From positions 1 through 18,633 of the forward strand of contig CAYLVY010000071.1 of the NCBI GenBank assembly GCA_964387205.1: 18,633 nucleotides of DNA, written 5' to 3'. Origin of the DNA: CAIVAT01 sp964387205. GTDB lineage: Bacteria; Bacteroidota; Bacteroidia; Bacteroidales; FEN-979. A program made the position numbers and the translations under genes. Within the stretch, counting starts at the first letter, position 1. Every line of letters begins with the position of its first letter. This document shows, piece after piece, positions 1 through 6,767 of this stretch. The notes under the pieces were generated by a model. It was given only the letters and a program-made list of their open reading frames with translations. It did no database searches and was not told the DNA's origin.

Positions 1-488
1 TAGTGCCCCTTTCGTCCCTTCACCACCGGGGCCAGCACCAGAATCTCCTTCCCTTCATATCTGCCAAGGATCAGTTCCACGATCTGCTGTTCATGGTAGC
101 GTACCATTTTATCCCCCGTAACATAAGAATAGGCTTCCGAAATCCGGGCGTATAAAAGTCGCATGAAATCGTATATCTCCGTGATCGTCCCGACAGTGGA
201 CCTGGGGTTGCGGTTGGTCGATTTCTGCTCGATGGAGATCACCGGGCTCAAACCGTTGATCTTGTCCACATCTGGTCGCTCCAGGTTGCCGATGAACTGA
301 CGGGCATAGGCTGAAAAAGTCTCCATATACCGGCGCTGGCCTTCGGCATAAATTGTATCAAAAGCCAGGGACGATTTACCGCTTCCGCTCAGACCGGTGA
401 ATACCACCAGCTTATTGCGGGGTATGGTAAGGTCTGTGTTTTTAAGGTTATGAACCCTTGCACCAAATACTTCCAGTTTATCTTCCAC
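1..488 (-). CDS. uvrA: UvrABC excinuclease subunit A, N-terminal part (cut by window edge)
   Basis: This is the first 162 codons of UvrA, the ATPase that scans DNA for bulky lesions and loads UvrB in nucleotide excision repair; the rest lies beyond the left edge. The translation shows FGARVHNLKN near the start, a Walker A loop GLSGSGKSS at residues 32-40, the run TIYAEGQRRY, and SPVISIEQK followed by NPRSTVGT, all hallmarks of the UvrA N-terminal ATPase domain. There is no ATG at the 5' end. The GTG at 486-488 is the likely start because it is the only ordinary start codon between the upstream gene's stop and the conserved sequence. The gene sits 23 bases behind the lytic transglycosylase gene on the same strand, so it is probably co-transcribed with it. 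After LLYARI (residues 111-116), where many UvrA proteins carry a Cys-x-x-Cys, this one reads SEAYSYVTG. The family call is very secure; the start codon is moderately so. Confidence 0.95.
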   Translation of the reverse strand, partial: MEDKLEVFGARVHNLKNTDLTIPRNKLVVFTGLSGSGKSSLAFDTIYAEGQRRYMETFSAYARQFIGNLERPDVDKINGLSPVISIEQKSTNRNPRSTVGTITEIYDFMRLLYARISEAYSYVTGDKMVRYHEQQIVELILGRYEGKEILVLAPVVKGRKGH

Positions 489-511
489 TACTGTGATAAC
501 AGGTTGACAAG

Positions 512-1513
512 CTATTGTAATTCGTTGATTCGTAATGAGTCGTTAAAGAAAGTAGCAGAATTTCCTGACGGATAAAGACCTTTGACCGTCATGGCATTTG
601 CATCGGCTGGGACCTTGAAGACGTAGGTTTTACGCTGTTTGTTGGGCAGAGAGTATTGCCGTATCCAGGGGTTCAACTCCCGGAGGAGACGGTAATGGAT
701 GGAGAGGCCTGCTGCAAACCGGGGCAGATCGGCAACCGCACTGTCCACGGCAATATCCCGTGTTTTCAACGGGGGGTAAAGATCATTTTCCCTGAGATAG
801 AAACCGTATTTAACAGGATGGATGTACACCTCTTTCAGTGCGATGATGCGGTAGACATAACGGGAGGTCTCATCATTCAGATAGAGATCGTAGTATCCCG
901 AAGCCCGCTGGCTGGAAATAGCCCTGTCAAGACCTTCGGAGCCCCGGTTATAGGCTGCGGCGACCAGCGACCACTGACCGAATTTTGTATACGCAGCTTT
1001 AAAATACCGGCAGGCTGCCTCCGTCGATTTCTCCATGTGGTACCTCTCGTCAACAAATTCGTTGATTTCCAGGCCGTACTGCTTGCCAGTTGTGGCGAGA
1101 AATTGCCAGTACCCTTCGGCTTTTGCCGGGGAGACCGCATTGGCCAGGTTGCTTTCTGCCACAGCCAGAAATTTGAAATCATCGGGAATGCCGTTTTTTG
1201 CCAGGATTGGTTCAATAACCGGGAACCAACGGGAGGCCCTTTTAAAGAACAATATGGAGGAGGAGTGCATGAAGGTGGCGGCCATGATTTCACGGTCGAG
1301 CGCCTCTTTCACATAATAGTCCTGAAGCGGAACCTCTTCACCGGCGAAACTGGCTTTCTCCGGAACGGGGGGAGTGAAGATACGCGTATAACGACCGAAA
1401 AGTGCCTGATAATGATCAGGCGACTCTTTTTTATCGCTGACTGCACACACCGACAGGCTAAGAATGGCGACCAGTGAAAGGAACGGAAAAAGATGACGGG
1501 AGCGGAGTGGCAT
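512..1513 (-). CDS. Lytic murein transglycosylase, SLT/MltD-like
   Basis: A 333-residue exported protein likely to cleave the glycan strands of peptidoglycan in the periplasm. Residues 1-25 form a signal peptide: basic start, then a hydrophobic stretch ending near Cys23. The lipobox would be LSVC, which has Val before Cys and so is not canonical; anchoring as a lipoprotein is uncertain. The SLT domain spans roughly residues 95-230. It contains AVAESNL with the probable catalytic Glu120, then EGYWQF (133-138) in place of the usual GLWQF, and AAAYNRG (185-191). The C-terminal 100 residues (PRFAAGLS...LRELNPW) resemble the linker or degenerate LysM region that follows SLT in MltD-type enzymes, but I cannot make out an intact LysM repeat. 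The gene lies 18 bases after rmlC and 23 bases before uvrA. The enzyme family is confident; the exact subclass is less so. Confidence 0.87.
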   Translation of the reverse strand: MPLRSRHLFPFLSLVAILSLSVCAVSDKKESPDHYQALFGRYTRIFTPPVPEKASFAGEEVPLQDYYVKEALDREIMAATFMHSSSILFFKRASRWFPVIEPILAKNGIPDDFKFLAVAESNLANAVSPAKAEGYWQFLATTGKQYGLEINEFVDERYHMEKSTEAACRYFKAAYTKFGQWSLVAAAYNRGSEGLDRAISSQRASGYYDLYLNDETSRYVYRIIALKEVYIHPVKYGFYLRENDLYPPLKTRDIAVDSAVADLPRFAAGLSIHYRLLRELNPWIRQYSLPNKQRKTYVFKVPADANAMTVKGLYPSGNSATFFNDSLRINELQ

Positions 1514-1531
1514 GGAAATAAAAGTTGAACA

Positions 1532-2074
1532 TTAGAACGGAGTGGTAAACCCGGCAAAACCTGGGGCCAGTTTATCTTTATCTGATATTACCGGATCGGA
1601 AATTCCCCAGTCGATGTCTAATACCGGATCATTCCATCTAACGCTTCCTTCGCTTGCTTTGTTGTAAACATTTGTGCATTTATAGAAGAATACGGTATCA
1701 TCTTCCTGGGTGACAAAACCGTGCGCAAAGCCGGGCGGAATCCAATACATCCATTTGTTCTGCCCTGAAAGGACGATCGATTCCCAGCTGCCGTAAGTTG
1801 GTGATTTGCGCCGGATATCCACCGCCACATCGAGTACCGAACCGCGGATCACCCTGACCAGTTTTCCCTGCTCAAAAGGTGGCGCCTGAAAATGAAGCCC
1901 TCTCAAAACACCTTTTCTGGATTTTGATTCATTATCCTGGCGGAAGGTGATATTCAATCCGGCCGCACTGAATTTCTCTTCGTTGAACGATTCGAAGAAG
2001 TAGCCCCGTTCATCTTCAAACACATCCGGTTTGATGATCAGTAACCCGTCCAGGGGTGTCCTTTCTATCACCAT
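1532..2074 (-). CDS. rmlC: dTDP-4-dehydrorhamnose 3,5-epimerase
   Basis: This 180-residue protein epimerises C3 and C5 of dTDP-4-keto-6-deoxyglucose, the third step in dTDP-L-rhamnose synthesis for surface polysaccharides. It is a cupin of the usual length for the family. Visible signatures are DERGYFFESF (21-30), the substrate loop RQDNESKS (45-52), LRGLHFQ with the catalytic His61, DVAVDIRRKSPTYG (82-95), IPPGFAHGF with His118, and a Tyr in the FFYKCT strand (Tyr131) at the expected position of the catalytic acid. The gene lies 27 bases behind lpdA and 18 bases ahead of the transglycosylase gene on the same strand. The partners rmlA, rmlB and rmlD are not in the window, so its pathway role depends on genes elsewhere. 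A related sugar epimerase with another nucleotide-sugar substrate is possible, but the motif match to RmlC is strong. Confidence 0.93.
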   Translation of the reverse strand: MVIERTPLDGLLIIKPDVFEDERGYFFESFNEEKFSAAGLNITFRQDNESKSRKGVLRGLHFQAPPFEQGKLVRVIRGSVLDVAVDIRRKSPTYGSWESIVLSGQNKWMYWIPPGFAHGFVTQEDDTVFFYKCTNVYNKASEGSVRWNDPVLDIDWGISDPVISDKDKLAPGFAGFTTPF

Positions 2075-2101
2075 AATTTTTACGGTTTCAAGGTTATTTT
2101 C

Positions 2102-3490
2102 TTATAAATGAACGCATTCCCCATAGGCCTGCGCAACCGCTTCCATTACCGCTTCGCTCATGGTCGGGTGGGGATGGACAGCCTCAATGATCTCTCTTCC
2201 GGTGGTTTCAAGTTTCCGTGCCGTCACCACCTCCGCGATCATCTCCGTTACATTGTCTCCGATCATGTGGGCGCCGAGCCATTCGCCATATCTGGCATCA
2301 AAGATCACTTTGATAAAACCGTCCCGGGCTCCTGAAGCAGTAGCTTTCCCGGAGGCAGTGAAGGGGAACTTGCCGACCAGAATATCGTAACCTGCTTCGC
2401 GTGCTGCTTTTTCAGTCATGCCAACCGAGGCTATTTCCGGATGGGTATAGGTACAACCGGGAATATTTCCGTAATCGAGAGGTTCTGCATGTTTGCCGGC
2501 AATCTTTTCGACACATATAATTCCTTCATGGGAAGCTACATGCGCCAGTGCAGGCCCTTTCACGATATCGCCGATGGCATAATAGCCTTCTATGCTGGTC
2601 CTGTAATAGTCATCCACAACTACTTTCCCCTTGTCCGTATGTATCCCGGTCTCCTCCAGTCCGATGCCTTCCAGGTTGGTTGTAACCCCGACAGCTGAAA
2701 GTACCACATCGCATTCCACTGTTTCATCTCCCTTTTTCGTCCTGATCAATATTTTGCATCCATTCCCGGAAGTGTCTGCAGACTCAACCGAAACCCCTGT
2801 CAGAACTTTCATGCCCGATTTTTTGAACGACCGTTCCAGTGCCTTGGAAACCTCTTCATCTTCGACCGGGACTATGTTCGGCAGGACTTCAACGAGCGTC
2901 ACCCTGGTACCAATGGTGTGATAAAACCACGCGAATTCTGATCCAATGGCGCCGGATCCGACCACGACCATGGAGGCGGGCTGAACGGGAAGGGTCATCG
3001 CTTCGCGGTATCCGATGATCTTCTTCCCGTCCTGTTTCAGGTTGGGCAACTCCCTCGACCTGGCACCGGTGGCCAGGATAATATGGCCGGCGTTGTAAGT
3101 AGTGATAGCGCCTGTGTCATCCGTTACCACAACGGTTTTTCCGGGTTTGACTTTTCCTGTTCCTTTGATGTGTTCTATTTTATTTTTCTTTAAAAGAAAT
3201 TGAATTCCTTTGCTCATCTGATCGGCGATATCCCTGCTCCTTTTGATCATGGCGGGAAAATCGGCCTTCGGATCAGGGGCGATCACCCCGAAATCAACGG
3301 CATGTTTCAGGTACTCGAACACCGATGCGCTTTTTAATAACGCTTTGGTGGGAATGCACCCCCAATTCAGGCATATACCTCCAAGTTCTGCACGTTCCAC
3401 GATGGCGGTGCGGAACCCGAGCTGGGCAGCGCGGATGGCAGCGACATATCCCCCGGGACCACTGCCTATAACTATAATATCGTAATTCAT
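2102..3490 (-). CDS. lpdA: Dihydrolipoyl dehydrogenase (E3)
   Basis: A 462-residue cytosolic flavoprotein that reoxidises the dihydrolipoyl group of 2-oxoacid dehydrogenase complexes or the glycine cleavage system with NAD+. The FAD-binding fold is seen at residues 5-30 (IIVIGSGPGGYVAAIRAAQL). The redox disulfide is Cys40/Cys45 in GGICLNWGCIPTKA. The NAD-binding fold has VVVGSGAIGSEFAWF, followed by an acidic residue at the end of the next strand (VTLVEV). The second FAD contact is YAIGDIV. The C-terminal dimer domain carries HPHPTMSE with the His441-Glu446 catalytic pair. Length and all key residues match the family. No E1, E2 or lipoylation gene is nearby, so the complex it serves cannot be told from context. 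It starts the leftward gene run, behind a -7-like element at 3511-3518. Confidence 0.96.
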   Translation of the reverse strand: MNYDIIVIGSGPGGYVAAIRAAQLGFRTAIVERAELGGICLNWGCIPTKALLKSASVFEYLKHAVDFGVIAPDPKADFPAMIKRSRDIADQMSKGIQFLLKKNKIEHIKGTGKVKPGKTVVVTDDTGAITTYNAGHIILATGARSRELPNLKQDGKKIIGYREAMTLPVQPASMVVVGSGAIGSEFAWFYHTIGTRVTLVEVLPNIVPVEDEEVSKALERSFKKSGMKVLTGVSVESADTSGNGCKILIRTKKGDETVECDVVLSAVGVTTNLEGIGLEETGIHTDKGKVVVDDYYRTSIEGYYAIGDIVKGPALAHVASHEGIICVEKIAGKHAEPLDYGNIPGCTYTHPEIASVGMTEKAAREAGYDILVGKFPFTASGKATASGARDGFIKVIFDARYGEWLGAHMIGDNVTEMIAEVVTARKLETTGREIIEAVHPHPTMSEAVMEAVAQAYGECVHL

Positions 3491-3510
3491 AGGTCTCAGT
3501 TTTTTCAGGG

Positions 3511-3518
3511 CAAAGGTA
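3511..3518 (-). promoter_or_regulatory. Bacteroidota-type -7 element upstream of lpdA
   Basis: On the minus strand these bases read TACCTTTG, an exact match to the Bacteroidota -7 consensus TAnnTTTG. The element ends 20 bases upstream of the lpdA ATG, leaving a short leader. I could not find a -33 TTG/TTTG at the usual spacing of about 19-21 bases, so the assignment rests on the -7 box and its position in the divergent intergenic region. It would drive lpdA and the genes after it. Confidence 0.45.
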
Positions 3519-3578
3519 GTAAATCCAAAGAAGTTGGTAAGCCGCTGATCAACCTTTTACTTTTTATTCTTAAATGAT

Positions 3579-3586
3579 TAGTTTTG
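3579..3586 (+). promoter_or_regulatory. Bacteroidota-type -7 element upstream of the GH3 gene
   Basis: These bases read TAGTTTTG, matching TAnnTTTG. The element ends 18 bases upstream of the ATG at 3605. It overlaps a possible in-frame TTG start at 3584, which argues that translation begins at 3605 and not at the TTG. No convincing -33 element is seen in the T-rich stretch before it. It is divergent from the lpdA element 60 bases away. Confidence 0.5.
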
Positions 3587-3604
3587 CAATGTGAAATCCT
3601 GACG

Positions 3605-6292
3605 ATGATCCGGTTTTTCAGTATCGTTTTCTTTTGCCTGCCCTTACTCCCGCTTTTGGTTCAATCACAAAACCTGCCGGTTTATAAAGATCCGTCGCAG
3701 AGCGTTGACCGAAGGGTGGCGGATTTGTTATCCAGAATGACTGCAGAGGAGAAGTTCCGGCAACTATTCATGATTCCCGGGGACCTGACCATCGGAGAGG
3801 AAAAACTGAAAGAAGGAATATTCGGGCTTTGTGTCGGTTCCCATGGCCTGACCACCGATGCGGCCGGTCAGATGATTCATCAGACCGGGGGTGCCCATGC
3901 GCGGCTTTCCGCTATTAAAATCAACGATATTCAACGTTTCTTTCTTAACGAAAGCCGGCTTGGCATACCTGTAATTCCTTTTGATGAAGCCTTGCATGGG
4001 CTGGTCCGCGAAGGGGCGACCGCTTTTCCCCAATCGATTGCGCTGGCTGCCACTTTTGATACCTCCCTGATGCACCGTGTTGCCGGAGCGATCGCCGCCG
4101 AAACCCGTTCCCGGGGCATCCGGCAGGTACTTTCCCCGGTCCTGAATATCGCCAGGGACGTCAGGTGGGGCCGCACCGAAGAAACCTATGGTGAAGATCC
4201 CTGCCTCGTATCCAGGATGGGGCATGCCTTTGTCACCGAATTCGAACAGCGGGGAGTGATCACCACGCCGAAACATTTCGCGGTGAATACCGGTGACGGC
4301 GGACGCGACAGCTATCCGGTCCATCTGAATGAAAGGATACTCGAAGAGGTCTACTTTCCGGCATTCCGCACAGCGGTCAGGCAGGGTGGGGCTCGTTCGG
4401 TCATGACGGCATACAACTCCCTGGATGGTTCGCCATGTTCCTCCAACGACTGGCTGTTGAACCGGAAATTGAAGAATGAATGGGGTTTCCGTGGTTTTGT
4501 CATTTCGGATGCCTGTGCGGTAGGAGGAGCCAACGTGCTGCACATGACTGCCGCAGATTATGCCGATGCCGGCAAACAAGCCATCCGGGCAGGTCTCGAC
4601 GTTATTTTTCAGACCGATTTTTCCCATTCAGACCTTTTCAGGGAACCCTTTCTCAATGGCGATATCCCTCCCGTCATCATCGACAGTGCCGTGGCCAGGG
4701 TACTTCGTGCCAAATTTGAATCAGGCCTGTTTGAATCCCCGTTTGTCGATCCTGGAGAATCGGAACGGATCAACGGAAGTCCGTCGCACCGGGAACTTGC
4801 CCTGCAGGCTGCCCGGGAATCTGTTGTCCTGCTGAAAAATGAAGGCAATATCCTGCCGGTCGGCAGGGAGATAAGGAAAATCGCCATCATCGGACCCGAT
4901 GCTGTCGAAGCCCGGATGGGCGGGTACAGTGGCCCCGGCAACAATCGGGTCTCCCTGTTGGATGGATTGCGACAATTGTTACCGCCGGAGGTGACCCTCT
5001 CCTATACTCCCGGATGTGGCAGGAGTGAAGCCCGGTCAGAGGTTATACCGGAAAAGTGTCTTTCTGCCGGTAGCGGCGGCAAAGTCATTCCCGGTTTGAT
5101 CGGAGAATACTATGACAATCCGTTCTTTTCGGGTAAACCTGTTTTGTCCCGGCGTGACGGGAAAATAGATTTCAGCTGGACACTGTATGGACCGTCTCCT
5201 GATCTGGATCGTGACTGGTACTCCGTACGTTGGAGCGGTTATCTCAGACCGGAAAGTTCGGGCAGTTTCCGGCTTGGACTGGCAGGAAGTGGTGGCTTTA
5301 GCCTGATGCTGAACGATACACTGCTGATTACTCCCGGCACCATAGGTTCGTGGCATCGGAAACAGGTGGCTGTCAATCTCGAAAAAGACAAAGATTACCG
5401 GTTGGAAGTCCGTTTGCCGGTATCCGCAGGAAACGGTAACTTGAAGCTGTTTTGGGATGCGGAAGTTGAAGATACCATAACGGCTGCCATCCGTAAAGCC
5501 TCAAATATGGCATCCACGGCCGACATGATCATACTCACAGCAGGTATAGAGGAGGGGGAGTTCAGGGACCGCTCTTCTCTGATGCTACCCGGAAGACAGG
5601 AGGAGTTGATCCAATCGCTGGCCGCCAAAGGCAAACCATTGGTGGTGATCCTGTTCGGAGGGAGCGCCGTCAGGATGGACCAATGGCCGGACGGGGTCAA
5701 TGCCGTATTATGTGCCTGGTATCCCGGGGAAGCAGGCGGGGAAGCGCTGGCAGAGGTACTTCTGGGATTGTACAATCCGGCCGGTCGCCTGCCCATCACC
5801 TTCCCCATGACAGAAGGGCAATTGCCGCTGGTCTATAACCATAAACCTACCGGCAGGGGCCACGATTATGCCGATCTGACCGGTGCACCGATGTACCCCT
5901 TTGGCCATGGACTGAGCTATACAAACTTTAGTTACAGTGACCTGGTCATTAATGATAATGATGTCAGGCCCGGTGACACCGTACGATGCAGTTTTTTGCT
6001 GCGAAACAGCGGCACTGCGCAGGGCGATGAGGTTTGGCAATGTTATCTGAGGGACGACCTGGCATCGGTGGCCAGGCCAGTCAGGGAACTGAAAGAGTTT
6101 GGCCGGATTACACTGAAACCCGGAGAAAGCAAGTCTATCCGGTTTATTTTAACACCGGAAATGATGCAGATGTATGACCGGGGTATGTACCGTGTGATAG
6201 AAACCGGCCGGTTCAGGATCATGGTGGGGGCATCTTCCGCCGACATCAGGCTTACAGGTAGTTTTACCGTATCGGATCAACCTAAAAAGTAA
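3605..6292 (+). CDS. Secreted GH3 beta-glycosidase with PA14 insert
   Basis: An 895-residue exported glycoside hydrolase family 3 enzyme, probably a beta-glucosidase or beta-xylosidase acting on plant or microbial glycans in the periplasm or at the surface. ATG 3605 is chosen because it directly begins a signal peptide (MIRFFSIVFFCLPLLPLL, cleavage near VQSQ) and because an in-frame TTG 21 bases earlier overlaps the promoter box. The N-terminal TIM-barrel domain includes the active-site entry FDEALHG, RWGRTEETYGEDP, TPKHFAVN and GFVISDACAV, whose Asp302 is the expected nucleophile. The second domain begins near ESVVLLKNEG. A PA14 domain (about 497-620, from GEYYDNPF to LFWDAE) is inserted in it. 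The EEGEFRDRSSL motif (649-659) follows and should hold the acid/base Glu. A fibronectin-III-like domain closes the protein (about 775-885). No SusC/SusD or other glycan-use genes are present. The substrate cannot be read from sequence. Confidence 0.94.
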   Translation: MIRFFSIVFFCLPLLPLLVQSQNLPVYKDPSQSVDRRVADLLSRMTAEEKFRQLFMIPGDLTIGEEKLKEGIFGLCVGSHGLTTDAAGQMIHQTGGAHARLSAIKINDIQRFFLNESRLGIPVIPFDEALHGLVREGATAFPQSIALAATFDTSLMHRVAGAIAAETRSRGIRQVLSPVLNIARDVRWGRTEETYGEDPCLVSRMGHAFVTEFEQRGVITTPKHFAVNTGDGGRDSYPVHLNERILEEVYFPAFRTAVRQGGARSVMTAYNSLDGSPCSSNDWLLNRKLKNEWGFRGFVISDACAVGGANVLHMTAADYADAGKQAIRAGLDVIFQTDFSHSDLFREPFLNGDIPPVIIDSAVARVLRAKFESGLFESPFVDPGESERINGSPSHRELALQAARESVVLLKNEGNILPVGREIRKIAIIGPDAVEARMGGYSGPGNNRVSLLDGLRQLLPPEVTLSYTPGCGRSEARSEVIPEKCLSAGSGGKVIPGLIGEYYDNPFFSGKPVLSRRDGKIDFSWTLYGPSPDLDRDWYSVRWSGYLRPESSGSFRLGLAGSGGFSLMLNDTLLITPGTIGSWHRKQVAVNLEKDKDYRLEVRLPVSAGNGNLKLFWDAEVEDTITAAIRKASNMASTADMIILTAGIEEGEFRDRSSLMLPGRQEELIQSLAAKGKPLVVILFGGSAVRMDQWPDGVNAVLCAWYPGEAGGEALAEVLLGLYNPAGRLPITFPMTEGQLPLVYNHKPTGRGHDYADLTGAPMYPFGHGLSYTNFSYSDLVINDNDVRPGDTVRCSFLLRNSGTAQGDEVWQCYLRDDLASVARPVRELKEFGRITLKPGESKSIRFILTPEMMQMYDRGMYRVIETGRFRIMVGASSADIRLTGSFTVSDQPKK

Positions 6293-6297
6293 CAAAT

Positions 6298-6708
6298 ATG
6301 CCAACTGTGGAAACCATTTACAGAGGTGAGCTAAGGACTGAAGCTACCCATTTGCATTCAGGCACCAGGCTCCTCACCGATGCCCCAACGGATAATCAGG
6401 GAAGAGGGGAGTATTTCTCCCCCACCGATCTGGTAGCTACAGCATTGGGAAGTTGCATGGTCACCATCATGGGTATCGCTGCCCGGACCCATGGTTTTGA
6501 TATTGACGGAACGAAGCTGGTCATTACCAAAATAATGTCTGCACACCCCCCCCGAAAGATCGAAGAAATCAAAATCGAACTGGCTTTTCCCGGCAACTAT
6601 GATGAAAAGATAAAGAAGATCATCGGTCATTGCATAAAAAACTGTCCGGTTGCCCTGAGCCTGCACCCGGACCTCAGGCAAAATGTGAACCTACGTTACG
6701 GAGAATAA
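6298..6708 (+). CDS. OsmC family protein
   Basis: A 136-residue cytosolic protein of the OsmC/Ohr fold. Members reduce organic or lipid hydroperoxides through a reactive cysteine pair, though many YhfA-like members have no proven activity. The family signature is visible: SPTDLVATALGSCMVTIMGIA, where Cys53 is the expected peroxidatic cysteine on the long central helix, and IGHCIKNCPVALSLHP, where Cys116 is the expected partner; Cys112 is an extra. The length is typical. The start ATG lies only 5 bases after the GH3 stop, so the two are probably on one transcript although they are functionally unrelated. A run of eight C bases lies at 6546-6553 within the coding region. The fold is confident. 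The exact subfamily (OsmC-like or YhfA-like) is not. Confidence 0.88.
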   Translation: MPTVETIYRGELRTEATHLHSGTRLLTDAPTDNQGRGEYFSPTDLVATALGSCMVTIMGIAARTHGFDIDGTKLVITKIMSAHPPRKIEEIKIELAFPGNYDEKIKKIIGHCIKNCPVALSLHPDLRQNVNLRYGE

Positions 6709-6767
6709 AAAGAACTGAAAGCGGCTCATCATATGATTATCATAAGGTATTCATTCATAGACAAATA

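Noticed and set aside
656..1477. 273-codon open frame on the plus strand opposite the transglycosylase gene
   Set aside because: It lies antisense to a gene with clear SLT motifs, and its translation shows no recognisable domain.
3764..4627. 287-codon open frame antisense to the GH3 gene
   Set aside because: It is fully covered by the GH3 catalytic domain on the other strand, and its translation has no family features.
6630..6767. Upstream in-frame extension of the histidine kinase overlapping the OsmC gene
   Set aside because: It would overlap the conserved OsmC C-terminus, and its translation is unlike a kinase N-terminus. GTG 6768 directly precedes the membrane helix.
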